Positions 45,224 to 58,091 of a stretch of DNA of 64,000 nt are shown here, one piece after another. A program made the position numbers and the translations under genes. A model generated the notes under the pieces. The model was not told the DNA's origin. It saw nothing but the letters and a program-made list of their open reading frames with translations, and searched no databases. Source of the stretch: Linum tenue (Eukaryota; Streptophyta; Magnoliopsida; Malpighiales; Linaceae); the NCBI GenBank assembly GCA_946122785.1, contig CAMGYJ010000002.1, positions 25,952,492-26,016,491 on the forward strand, written 5' to 3'. The stretch's first letter is position 1. The number at the start of each line of letters is the position of its first letter.

Positions 45224-47368
45224 GTGGTAATGGTGGGATTGATGATTTAATTAATGAAAATAAGGTTGTCTTTATGGGGAATTAAAGAGAAGGTTATTGA
45301 ATTGATGAACTATGAAACGGGTGAAAGAGGCGTTGTTGTTGTTGTTGTTGATAGTCAATGTCATTAGGGGATGAATCTCACCTATTGGATTGATTTTTTA
45401 GGGGGGGAAGTGAAACTGTAAGCAATTCAGTTAGATAAATTTAATACTGGGCAGTTACCACATACCTGTAGCATGATTAGAAATCTTCATGTTATATTAA
45501 TTAATAATTAGAACCAGTTTCCTATTAATTTTGTTGAACAGGTTTAGTTATGGTAATGAAAGAAATTTGATATGGATAAGTTAGCTCATTTTAAACCCGC
45601 AAATTTGGCTTAGGGTTAGTTTGCATCAGGAATTCTAACAGATCAATTTGACCTAATTATTTCGTTTGAGACAATCCGGACAAATTGATCAGTTTGGCAT
45701 CACATAATTTACTATTTAGATGAAGCAATTATGCTTGAGAAATTTTAAATTGACTCATTTTGAGGTAATTACACTTGACTGGGGTGGAGACAAACATTTC
45801 GAATTGACTCATTTTATAAAGTGGGAATTAGAAAAATTGTCTTGTTTTTCGATTATCTTTCCAAACGAATAATCTCTTTGACAACAGAGTAGAGTTCCTT
45901 GTTTAAGAGGGTGTATGGCATTTGCTAGTGGAGGGTTGATGGCAATTTTGGATTTTCCTGAGTTTTGGGTATGGTTTATAAAACATTGTTATTTTCCGGC
46001 TTAAGATAGGGTGCATAACCTTAGGGTGCATAATTATGAGTAACCAAATCTAGACCCTTATTTTAAGTGGCTGCAGATCTAATGGTGGAGAATTAAAGGA
46101 ATTTATTTTCCATAGTTTTCTTGATTGGATCATATCTTCTTCATTCTAACTCGGATTTCAATTTTTTACACAGATGGAACGAGTTCGTTGTACTCTACAA
46201 AATGCTATCCATTTTCAATATTTTTTGAGAATTTTTTTTTTTTCATACCTCTCTTTACCAACTCCATACCATATAGTATCTCTTTCGTTTTTTAGCCGGT
46301 TTCGAAAATTTTTGCACAGAATGAATGATTTAATCATGATCTATTGGTTTTCAAATTTTTCTGGCTGAAAAAAGTTCATACCTCTCGTTACCAATTTCAT
46401 ACCATATGATATGCTCTTATTTAATACCAGTCAATACCATATGACATAAACTGGTAATAACTGACAATTTTTTTTTGTTCCAAAAAATATCAAAGTAGAT
46501 ATCATTTTGAAGAGCACAATTAATCTGATCTAACTGTGCAAAAAAATTAAATTCCGACTTAAAACGAATGAGAAATCGTACGTTAAAGATTAAGGAAAGG
46601 AAAATTAAAAGTTTTCGAGAAAAGAGAAAGAGGCGCTGATATGACGAATTCTAATTGGATTATGCATCAGGTTATAGCATCATAAGAGTAATTTCCTAAG
46701 GTTTTTTCCTATAAGATAAAAATTGATGAGTGCTCCAATTTGAGTAATTGGTTGGTCTTGCTTAATTTCTCCGTACTCATAATTAAGGAATTAGGAACTC
46801 TTCATTCCTTGTTAATTTTCGATGTTCTTAATTTTTCTCTATCGTCTAATTGGAGGTTTCGTCATCACTGCTTTTGATCAAAGTTAGGTTTCATGATGAC
46901 ATGGCACGATTTTCTTTTTTTCTTATGGAAGATCAGGCTAAATCGCACCAACAAAACATACTAAGAATAACTTTCGCTTTGATACTACTTATTGAATTTC
47001 AAATTGGTATATTCTACTGCAACTTGTAGAATCTAATTGGCTAAACTAAAACATCTAAAATATTCCCTCACCTCTGAGTCTCCACCAGTCCACCGTATAA
47101 ATCAGTTTTTCTTTCTTTGCTTTACCTCGCGTCATGAAACCAAATGAGGATGGTTTCTACTTTCGAAAACCCAAATGGAAACCACACTAAAGCGACTTAA
47201 AAACCATGCCACAACTTGCCACGAATCCATTGTCAAATAGAGTGTTCCCTATTTGTCCACAATGCTTCTTCCATTATTAAAGGGTTGGTGCTGTATTGAC
47301 AATTAACAGATGATGGATTTGCGGGTACCAATTGTTCCGGTTGCTTGCGAACCTGCAGCAGCTGTTGC
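45224..47368. other. Intergenic stretch with local repeats
   Basis: AT-rich with no gene that I can support. It contains a short gttgttgttgttg run near 45337 and two direct copies of a catacctctc-ttacca-ccataccatat segment at about 46245 and 46375. Related strings near 46020 (gggtgcataacctt) and 46660 (cataa / aggttatagc) are roughly inverted and could be the ends of a decayed MITE. Confidence 0.4.
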
Positions 47369-49612
47369 CTACTTTTCTGGGAGCTTCTCCAACAACTCCG
47401 GAATCACCTCAAAGAGGTCCCCAACAAGCCCATAATCAGCTACCTGGCACACAAAGCCGTCAAGAATGCTAATCAACCATAAGAGTTCCAAAGCGTTTCC
47501 TGTTCTAGCATAGTTATGACGATGGAACGATCAGACAACTTTCGCTTCCTCGTTCATGAAAGAAAATGGACTAGGTAACTGCATTTAGGTTGTTGTTCCG
47601 AGTGTACTTCTCACCTTGAAAATTGGTGCATCTGAATCTTTGTTAACTGCTACTATCACCTTGGAATCTCTCATCCCAGCTACATGTTGAATGGCACCTG
47701 ATACTCCAAAAGCCAGGTATAGCTCCGGGGCAACAATCTTTCCAGTCTGGCCAACCTGGAAAGAAGAACATTCGCCACTTAAAATGGCCCAGTGAAACAG
47801 ATAGAAGTGCCGTCAAGTGCCATTACTTTGACATGGATTCTAAGAGCAGCTTTCCTAACTGAATTTATTCAAGGAATACGAGATTCTGGCTACTAAAAGC
47901 TAACTGCATACACTTATCTTTCTATTTTCTATTTTTGTTTTAAAAAACTACTGCTTACACTATCTAGTGCAGGAATTGTGATCTAACTAATTGAGACGAT
48001 ATCCTGACATAAAGCAGGAATCAGAAGCAGTACCTGGAGGTCATTTGGAACAAATCCTGCATCGACAGCAGCTCGAGTGGCTCCAACTAAACACAAACAG
48101 AAAACATGTTCAGAAAATCCTATGGACGGGGAACCAAATACGGATGAAGATAAACCTGTTAGTCCAAGAAAAAGAAAGGAAGTTTCCCAATGTTGGATGC
48201 AAAAGAAACAAGCCACCACCACTTCAAACTGTTACCTGCTGCACCAAGTTTTTCTGCAAGCTTCTCGATCATTTTGAAGTTCTCCGCGCTTTTCAGGGCT
48301 CTACCTCCCGTGACCACAACTTTAGCATTTCCTAGATCAGGGCGTTCCGTCTCCTGTGATGTGAGCTTCACATATCTAGACTTCCTTATGGAATCTGTAA
48401 TGCAATAGTATGAATGTGTCACACATATGTCACATAGCCATGAAATGAAACTGTCATGACATCGACAATGAGCAAGTAATCCATAGACTGTACAAGCTAT
48501 CAGAAGCTCAAAGGTGACCGCATGGACTTCAAGAATAATTTCTAGTACCGGAATAAGAGAAGGCAAACAAACCTTCATCAAAGGCCGAGAGATCAACCTG
48601 CGAAATAGGAGCCTTTTCGGCCCTGAAGTCTGCTGCAACTGTAGGTTCAGGAAAAGATGTCGATCTAACAGACAACAAACAAGGGCTGTTCCCAGTATAC
48701 CGGACAGTAGAGAGGGCATTCCCAGCATAAATCGGCCTAACATTTAAAATACAAAACCAGATAAAGCAAACAACATTTCACACAGTGTGGCAGTCAATGG
48801 CAATCAATCAAAGGTTCTAAGATCTTCAGACCAAAGAAAGCATTAAACTTGAACAACTTCCAACACAAAACACACAAGCTGAAACCAACCTAACAAACTG
48901 ATTCGGTCCAGAAATGCTAACAACATCCGTAATTGGAGACACATCCAAAAGGGCAGCTGCTCGGGGAAGCACATTTTTCCCAAACGAGTTCGATACAGTA
49001 ACAATGTGGGAGTAGCCTTCTCTCTGCTGGACTAACTGAACCAATCTAGCCCAAGGCTCTGCTAGATGATGAACAAAATGATCCGAATCAGCTACAATCA
49101 CCTGCCACAGAACATCAACACATCATAGACCCTCACAGGAAAGGGAAGCTCGCGAAATGGGCAAACCGTGAGAATAGTTGAAGAAAGAGTGCCTGCGAAA
49201 TGGAGGGGTGGCATGAGGCAGCATGTTCGGCGGCGTCTTGAAGCGAAGAACCTGTCCCCGCCAATAGAACGGATACGGAGTTGCCCTCACCCAAGTACTT
49301 TGCAGCTTCTACTGCACTCAGAGTTGGCGCTTTCACGGCGCCTCCTTCGTGCTCCCCGATCACTAACGTGCTAATCTGTTGGTTTAGAAAAGGACCGATT
49401 CAATTGACGAGAGGGTGGGAGAGAGACTAGAGGAAGTAAATTCAGAAGCCATTTCCGCGGAACTTAGCACTGTTAAGACGAAATAGCAACTTCTCTGATC
49501 AGTTACTTCCTTCAGAGAGAGACATAGATCTTACGGATCCGGCGATGGAGGAGAGAGATGAGAAGCGCGGTCTGAGTCTGAGGGGCACTCTGAGAGCTCG
49601 AACAATAGCCAT
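47369..49612 (-). CDS. ETFA: Electron transfer flavoprotein subunit alpha, mitochondrial
   Basis: ETF alpha pairs with ETF beta in the mitochondrial matrix, binds FAD and passes electrons from acyl- and branched-chain dehydrogenases to ETF-ubiquinone oxidoreductase. Eight coding exons (49612-49535, 49375-49193, 49101-48890, 48736-48573, 48394-48236, 48086-48034, 47755-47615, 47443-47369) give 1065 nt, 354 aa, the usual plant length. The Arg/Ser-rich first exon ([20 protein letters not shown]) suits a transit peptide. The core shows [54 protein letters not shown] and the ETF-alpha signature [13 protein letters not shown], and it ends in [12 protein letters not shown]. Intron 2 appears to start with GC at 49192-49191. 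The exon phases all join in frame. Confidence 0.95.
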
Positions 49613-49761
49613 TTTCGGTTCCTCGAAGTTCTCTCTCCTTCTCCATCCATTTCCCTGGTTAGGTAGAAGTAGAAGATTAGAGGACGTTTACGGATCTGTC
49701 AGGTCTCAAAACGACTTGCCGTACCCGTACACTGTGCTATCGTTTTTCTCTTGTTAGAAAT

Positions 49762-50638
49762 TAGGGGTGGGCAACGGGAAACGGGTATTTGGGTATACCC
49801 ATACCCGTCCCGTTTTTTAGGGTTACGGGTACTCAAATACCCATAATTTTCTTTACGGAATGGGACATGGGATCAATAATTTCTACATTGGGTACCCGCT
49901 GGTTACCCATTAATACCCGTTTGGGTAGTACGGGTACCGTAATACCCATTAGCAAAAATTTCCTACAATACATAATCAACAAGTTCGTGTAAGGGTGACG
50001 GCGGTAGGGGTGCACGAAAGTGAATGGATTTTGATACCTTAATGCATGTAATTAAATTAGCCAATGATGCATGTATTGAAAGATGGGGTAAGTACGTTGG
50101 TGAACTACGGATGAAAAAGGGAAGGACGAGAGTGTTGGGGAATTAAAGGGATTCAATTATATATCCAGTAGGTTTCTCATTATTCGACAAAGAACTTGCT
50201 GCTGCTTTTTGGAGCCAAAGAAGTTGTTGTGTGTTAAATGTTCGCATTGCTTGTAGCTTCTCTTTTACTTTCGGATAATGTAGTTTGTAGGTTTGTTTAA
50301 TTGTTTAAACAGTAGGTATCTCATTATTTGACAGTAGGTTTCTATTTAACTCTCTTTAATTGTTTAAGTGTGTGTTAAAATACTGGTGGCAACTTCTCAT
50401 TATTTAGTAAATTTGTATTTGTTTTAATTGTGTTAAACTTCTGTGGTCCTCAAGTTTTGCCACCAATTAGACGGGTATATACGGGTAGTTTGGGTACCCG
50501 TTATCCGTCCCGTACGGGTAACGGGTACCCGTTATCCATATGGGTTTGGGATATGGGATAGAGTTTCCTCTTCAAATGGGATTGGGTACCCGTTTTAAAC
50601 GGGACGGGTATCCCGTCCCGTCCCGTTGCCCACCCCTA
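49762..50638. mobile_element. Non-autonomous hAT element, 877 bp
   Basis: The ends are TAGGGGTGGGCAACGGGA and its near complement, with the 8-bp duplication TTAGAAAT at 49754-49761 and 50639-50646. Subterminal regions are dense in acgggtaccc and cccgtcccg words, plausible transposase-binding repeats. The interior is AT-rich without transposase. It lies about 150 bp beyond the ETFA start codon, upstream of that gene. Confidence 0.9.
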
Positions 50639-51154
50639 TTAGAAATAGGCATAGAACCGCGAATGTTAAATCGGGTCGAACCGGCCAATTGAACTAACCG
50701 ATCAACCATAATTAACAGTCTAGTGTCCACTAGTACTATTGTCTAGAGAGTAATTTTGATAAAACAGAGAAATTGAATAAGGCACTATTAATTTCACAAT
50801 CAAAGATTCATGTATGAGACAAGAGTGTTCGGATTCGAATCCACTGATTAAGTAATACGATTCTTCGACACGATGGAAGCTACATGTTCTTTCTAGGTAT
50901 GGTGTAATGGCAGAGCAACATTCAACGATTTACCTGCTCACGAACTCTATGAAGCAAAAAAATTTAAAAATGTTTCAACCAGAAAGGTCGCCTGCAATTA
51001 GGGATTCCATGTATATGCACACAGAAAAGGGGAACTTTCGCTACATGGGAAAACCCAGATCAATATCAACTCGCAATCCGAGACTAAGTTTGAAATCACA
51101 GAGACGCTATCCAGAGGCTTCTCCACCTTCAAGAAGCACGAGGCAGCAGAGTCA

Positions 51155-54100
51155 TCATGTTCTCGGGAATATATCAGAGAATGAGAAGTCGTGGAAGGGG
51201 GAACCTGCAGGTAAATTTATCCATGGCAAATGGTTAATAGCAAAAACTGTGGTGCACCTTGATGTCTGTAATTTATATTACCAAGACTAAACGAGAAGCA
51301 AGCAAGATATAGTGATCAATCGACTCCAGTTGACGAATCCAGAGGGTGACGGTTAGGAATGTGCACCTTCCTGTTCGCCGAGGAGGTAGAAGGGGATATG
51401 TGCGATCATTTTGGTGCCGCCATCCCTCCAGTTCACAGTTCCTGGCTTTTGCACGTGCCCTTGTGAAGGCCCCAAGACGGACAAGGATATTGCAGGATCA
51501 TCGATCAAACCTAGGTAATCTCGAGCACGCCTCCAAACCCTCACATCTGAGATGCGAGATCTAGCTACCTGCAACCGAATGTTGCTTCAGCTCACCATAT
51601 ATAGTTTGATAAGTAGCTGTCAAATGACAAGCAGGCTGGAAATTAATCAAATGCTTCTTTCAGGAGAATTCAATTTCAGCTGGAACATGCCTTGCCTAAG
51701 GACACACGAGCTCTTGGTAACAATTCATGGTGATGTGTGGCCAGCTTTGCGATAGCTGTTACAACGAAACACAGAAGCCTGGATTGTGATGACTTTCTCA
51801 AGTTTTCGCTGTCAGATCCAAGTGCGGATTCCCTTAGGCCAAGCCGGCTTTCAAGTGCAGGAACTCAGCGAGTCAGCAATGCCCAGAAAAATGCAAGAGA
51901 TTACATAGAATCTTCAACGGGAAGCACACAAGAGTGAAAACCGCACCTAGATGATAGGTTTTCATAGAGAAGTAGCTCCAGATTCTCAAAAAGCTCGCGT
52001 GCAGCATCTTTGTGAGATGCACCGCCGCCGCCATGTTCACCGATCGCCCAACACAACTGTAATGCTAGTTCTGTCTGTAAGAGAAAACAAAATTGCTAAA
52101 GGTGAAAAGGGAAGGGCAGAAGACAGAGAAAAGGTTGGAAATTTCAACTGTGTGATAGGAAATATTATCCAATGACTTCATGGTGATTGTTACATTCTCA
52201 CCTTTGCAGAACTGTCATATGCTTCTCCAAGCCTGTCCATAATAGGTTTCTGCAATAAGTTGAATCAGGAGGAACACAGCTGAAGCCATTACAAAGCATC
52301 TTTCTCAGGGATACCAAATGTATGAACTTCCAATTAGGGATAAACATCCCACATGAGTCATTGTGTTTCGCCACATTTTGTTGCACCAACCCCAACACGA
52401 TCCATACTTCAACCAAAAATGCTAGCTAAAACCAAAAGCTATGTTCCACTAAATTACTCTTACATCGGCATGCATTCAGAGACCAAAGGTGTTTGAAGAA
52501 GCAAAGCAACATACCTTCAGAAGAGCTATAAAATTTGGAGAACGCTGAAATGATGCAAGCATAAACTCCAAAAGCCTTTTACGAACCTGTCAGAAATGGA
52601 AATATAGACAATTATAAGTCCTTGTCGATGTATTTGAAACACACTATGCAAACATTGCCTGATAACTACATGACAGAGCATGAAGAGATAAAAACATCGA
52701 CGAAAACTGAAGAACCAGCCACTTAAACTTTACAAAATTAGAAGGCATGATCTGCATTACTGCCAAATCATTCAGAAGGTAGAATAAGCAACCACAGACC
52801 AATGAAATAACAACTAAGGAGTCCGTAAGCACAACTTTACCTGGTAGGAGTAATTTTTGTCAGGAAATAGTACATCATTTCTTGCCATAATCAATGGGAT
52901 AAGGGCACAGATCAGAGCTGTAATGGTGGTGAAAAAATACATGAAACTTTAGAAGTGATACTTTCTACACCGCATGAAAATTTCTCCACAAAAAAAAAAA
53001 AAAAGAAAAAAAAAGAAGAAGCTCAAAGTAAAAATTGAAAATGGTGTTAAGCATACATACAATCATTGACATCGCGTATTGCTAAAGCACAGTACACGTC
53101 AAGAAGGGCAGGCCCTATTTTGAGCGATTGCTTCAGCCTATCCGTTTGAGGAACATTAACTGCAGCCTGCAATGCTGCAGCCATACTGGGAGATGTTCTA
53201 TGACGCTCCTGCAATATAAAATTAAGTTTGTTGAACAGCATGAAGAAACTTGACAGTTTCAGTTAAATATTTTTCCATACAGGTCCCGGAGGCATAAAAT
53301 TCAACTTCTCAACTATCCGGTTCAAAATTTCTTCAATTGAAAAATAGATGTTAAAGTCAAAAGAGCAAGGAAAATAACCAAGCATTTTCAAAAGATATGA
53401 AGAGGCAGTTATATAGCCTACTGATTATAGCAGATAAATCGATGCTATTGGAGGAATGAACATGTGAAAAGAGATAAAAAGCACGTGATTGCAGGATTGA
53501 CTAAGGAATAAAGGAGAATGCTCCAGCAGTTCTCAAATGGAACAAATATTTCACTGCTCTGTGCTTACACATTCTAGACATTTTTAAAAGACTTGAGAAT
53601 AAAAAGGGATCATACAGCTAATCCGTCATTCTCATCCTTCAGAAGTTCTAGAAACAAAGGATCAGCAGAATCAATCGCATTGATGTCCTCTGATTCACTG
53701 CCAGCCCCACCATCTCCTATAGTGGAACCAGTATAAGCTTCATCCATCAGAGCCAGTAACATCTGCAACAAGACAAAATTGAGCTGATAGTAGTACAAAA
53801 ATGTCTTGGCAAAGCAAGAAAATAGGACGTGTCCAAAAAATAACCTCTGGAGCCGTTGTGTTCTGGATTGAGGCAATACTGCTCCCAATAAGGGAACCCG
53901 AACTTCGCTCCACCCTTTCCAATGCCACTACCAACACTGATACAGAGGAAAAGCAGACGTGATTATCGTTATGTCAAGGGGAAGAGGAAATGAATAAAAG
54001 ACACATCACCTTTTAGAGCACACCAGAAATCTAGAACTACTTTTCATACCAAAGGAAGAGCTATGTCAGAGGACAGTTTGACAATGTCCCTTCTAGTGAT

Positions 54101-56457
54101 AATCACATTACTTAAGAGTGAGGTTTTTTTCCACCTATTACCTGTCACAATGGATAATTCGACATATACAATCTGGAACTGAAAACCTTTATTCAACCGG
54201 ATAAACCATAAAACCTTCCACAGAATAGTTCAAATCCCAATAGAGCAAATTAAACAGCAATTGAATCTGTCGTTGTGGAGAAAATTAGTTAAGTGCCAAC
54301 AGCTGGACAAAGAACTTACTTGGCAGATCCACTAAGGACGGAAATAGAGGAAGAAATGAAGCAGGCGATATCAGTTCAGGAAAGACCTTTAAGAATGAAT
54401 TCAGTAACCTGGAAAAGAGAGCTAAGAAGTTAGCCAGCCACTCTAATTAACTCAACCCCCAAGTCAAATCATATGTACAAAACAGCAGACTCTATCTCTA
54501 CATGACAGAGCCCCCAACCCTCCCCCAAACATTTAAAAGGACTACCAAATAGGGTCAAGTGTCAACTATAAAGCGAATGGCGACATCAGAAAGCACATAT
54601 ATCAACAAAGGATCTAATTTTACCATCAAGTCGAGAAAATGATTTGCTTTGACTATAACACGCAATACTGAACATTATCATATCGTATGACAAGTGACAG
54701 CAGATTAAGAGAAGGTTATGGGCATAAGAAAAAAACGCAGCAAAAAGGATATAGATCTTACTTTTCTCCATTCCAGGCTATCAGCTTAAGTAACAGTGGA
54801 AAAAACTGCATCCAAATGCAGAACATCACATTCAACATTAACTATTTTGGACACAAAGAATCCGTGAATAGCAGGATAAGGCACAATATAATATGGACAA
54901 ATCATCCTTTCGCAGCATATTCCACAATCAGAAATCAGCTCTAGGTTATCTCTAATAGTACAATCACAGCTGTATGTAGTTTATATCTTTTTTCTGAAAC
55001 TTTCACTTCTCCTTTGACGTTTTTCCACATTTCAGGATTTGCTTAATGAAAGATGCTAGTCATGACAACACTGTAAGTTATATATGGAACAAGAAATGTT
55101 TGCCTGCCCCAAAGCACAAACACCACTACATAGTGAGTATCTAGACAGCTGCCACTTGCCAGCAACTCAAGAAGAGAGGAATAGGAATTTCCTTTTTCAG
55201 CAGAAGTTAAAAACCAATTTACAATTGGTTTCTTCTTTTCATATACTTTTCCTCTCAAATTCCTACTGTGCCTTCATGTAAAAAATAAAGCCGTCATGGA
55301 ATTAATGGAATATATTGAACACAGTGTTTTGTAGAGTATCATTCATACTTGAGGTAGTAAGGCAGGAAAAGAAGCCAGAAGCCTTTTCTTGTTGACATTC
55401 AGAAAATGAAGGGTTGCCTCTGCCACAGTTAGATCTGCAAATTCACTGCAATCAACATTAGGATAATGGCCGCTTCGTGGTGGAAACCAAACTGATGAAA
55501 CTTAGCATAGTTATCATTCTGGAGACTAAAAGTGCATAAGAGTCTGAACTCCACTAATCTTGATCAGTGACAAAAAGGAAAACGAGGCATTCGTGGATCT
55601 AACAAAGACGAAAACGACCATCAGGAGGAGAATCAAGATTCAGCCAATGCAACTCAGAGGCACTGCCCTACGCAATTCATTTAAAACAATTTTTCATGCT
55701 CTCTTTGTTACGGTTCGAACTAATCAAGTCTCGATACACACGCTAGTTAACTAAGTCTTTCAATGAATGCTTTTTATTGTTTCAGTTAATACGTTGTTGC
55801 CAAGGACCTGTAAGTGGAAAGCAACGTAAGAAAAATTATAGGAGCAACCTTACCGACTCAAGCACGAGCGAAAAAATGACCTTAGACTGGGATCAGCATC
55901 ATGTAGAACAATCTCTCCAAAGTCGAGGAAAAACTGAATAATATCCTGAATGAAAGAAGAAAAAATGTAACAACAGCCTATGCATCAGGGGTGTGCCAAT
56001 TCCAGTTCCTAAATCCTACTTAATTATTACTTCATGAGAATGAAACTAAGAACGAAGAAAATTTACCAGAAGGAAAATACACAAAAATCAGTCATAAACT
56101 GACCAGCAAGAGAAGTCCATAAGAGGACTTAGATTGAGGGAGCGAAGCCACAGAGCGCTGAAAGAGTTTGTTAAAGTGCGGATAAACCCTAGCAACCAAA
56201 TCCTCCGAATTCTCTGCTTTACACAACTGGCACAGCTTCCTCACCTACAGGAGGCAGGCAAGAATCAGAAATGTCTTATTCTCTCTATCTAACTCACCAA
56301 TACGAAGACAAAACGGAATAGCAACAAGGAACACGAAGATTCTTACAGAATTAAGGAGGGACGGATCGGAAGCGGGGTCGCTGGCCAAATTGGAGTCTCT
56401 AGCACTGCTGGATAAGGTCCGAAGATAAAAATCCCATTCCTTGTCCGGATCTCCCAT
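51155..56457 (-). CDS. AP5Z1: AP-5 complex subunit zeta
   Basis: A subunit of the AP-5 adaptor, an endosomal sorting complex. Sixteen exons: 56457-56347, 56244-56104, 55945-55854, 55445-55349, 54805-54762, 54408-54320, 53936-53845, 53762-53616, 53208-53061, 52917-52841, 52586-52515, 52249-52202, 52074-51947, 51847-51691, 51568-51367, 51204-51155. They total 1695 nt, 564 aa, and all phases join. The call rests on remembered plant homologues: KEWDFYLRTLSSSARDSN, LHDADPSLRSFFRSCLS, ERSSGSLIGSSIASIQ, MLLALMDEAYTGSTIGD, LCWAIGEHGGGGASHKDAA, MIAHIPFYLLGEQEG and the last exon HDFSFSDIFPR. It is helical-repeat-like, with no membrane segment. Reading through exon 15 would stop early, so exon 16 depends on splicing at 51366. 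Intron 14 appears to begin with GC at 51690-51689. Confidence 0.88.
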
Positions 56458-58091
56458 TTATATCTTCCCCACCGATCAATTTTGGGATTCAGTTTGATCT
56501 CTCGCCGGCGATTGGTGCAAAGCCTCCCGTATCCGATCAGAATGAAATCGTTTCTGACAAATTACAGGGCTCTGGAGTAGACTGGGGAGGATCGTCGGGA
56601 AAGAGAGGCCAGCCAGGCCAGGCCGGCGGTGGATATTTTGGTGCTGAAGGCAAATTCAAGTTGGATTGCTTACGACGTCGTTTCTTTCAAACTGATCCTT
56701 AAGGTTGTCGTTTAGAGGAGTTCACTGTCCAATCAGATCAAGCCCAATACCACAGTCCACGATGTTGTGGATCACGGGCTGATTGGGCTTAAAATACGCC
56801 AACTGGACTTGTGGGTGGGCCAATACACCCAAAAACCAGAGCTTGCCAGGCGGACGATGATACCTGCACCAGCGAAATTGGTCGGCGATGATCCGTTGCG
56901 TCAGTCCAGTTCTTCACACATTACCGAACCACAATTGCCGCATCGCAACGCAACGCAGGGATGGGAGGAGGACAGAGTAGAAGAAGCCAAAGTAAGGAAC
57001 ATTCTGATGCGGGCGGCGTCATCTGCCGGCCGGCCGCTGATCGATTGGCCCGAAGAATCACAAAGCTTTGCTGTTTCGAAGGATTGTGATTTTAATGGCG
57101 ACAGGGAGTGGCTAGCTGTTGCTGACGACGCTCGCCCGAATAAAATTTCCCTTCCTGTAGTTGTCGTGGCTTTTTGAAATTATGCCGAAACCGAACACTC
57201 AAGTTCCGATGGTCGTTGCCAGCGGCGAGTTCAACTTATCCATCTATTTCAGTGGGGCCCGTTCATGGCAAAGTGAAGCTTTCTTTCTTTTCTCACCTAC
57301 TTCCACCATAAACTGCCCTCCCCTTATGCTGCCGATTCTTATATCATATCCCCCAGCTTCACTGGTTTTCTCACTCGGACAATTTCCTGGTTTTCTGCTT
57401 AGCCAGAGAAGGAGCGCAGACTTAATTCACTAAGCAGAGGTAGACCAAGAAGAAGAAGAAGGGGATACATCTGCATTTCTCCTCTACTCTGCCGAGGTTT
57501 GCTAAAAATTGTTGCTTTTGATTGGCAAAGACAATTGCGCCTTTGATCTTATTTGGGAATTTATGTCGTTTACTGAATTTGTATGCTTCCTGGTCTCTGA
57601 AGAATGTGTGTCCCCGTTGCATGTTAATTTGTTCATAGGCAGTACAGCTTTTGAAGTCATCTATTACCCACCAACAGCTCAGTTAGTTAAAATTTGGTTT
57701 CATCCGCTTTAAGCCATTAGAACTTTAGAGTGCTTTATTCCTAAAATTCAAAACATGATCATTCCTCAACCTTTTCCTTACTTACCATTCAGTTTCCAGG
57801 TATCCTCTAATGGGTAGCGTGATTTTCTGGCATGATTCTGCTAAGAAATAGTGCATGTATGCTCATCAGCTCATTAGACTGGCTCGTGGTTTCTGACTTC
57901 TGATATGCTTTGCCTATCTCTGTATCTCAGTCTAATGGGCATGGGGTGTATTGTTATATAATACTTATTATTGTGCTAGGATTCGATTGTGGGCTCTGCT
58001 TTGTTGTTTGTTTCTCACCGAGAGAATTATGCAGTTCAATTGAAATATTCCCTATGCCCTGAACTTCTCTATGTGATCCTCCTCTTTGCAG
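56458..58091. promoter_or_regulatory. Divergent upstream region and 5' leader intron of the transporter gene
   Basis: Between the AP5Z1 start and the transporter ATG. The sequence just before 58092 (ctctttgcag) is a splice acceptor directly abutting the ATG. A plausible donor lies near 57495 (gccgag then gtttgc), which gives a leader exon around 57420-57494 and an intron of about 600 bp. A 136-codon frame at 56767-57177 has no recognised domain. Confidence 0.5.

Noticed and set aside
50907..51290. A 127-codon plus-strand frame
   Set aside because: It is antisense to the last exon and 3' part of AP5Z1 and has no known domain.
56767..57177. A 136-codon plus-strand frame upstream of the transporter
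   Set aside because: It lies in the AP5Z1/transporter intergenic region and shows no family motif; it could be a young gene, but there is nothing to support one.
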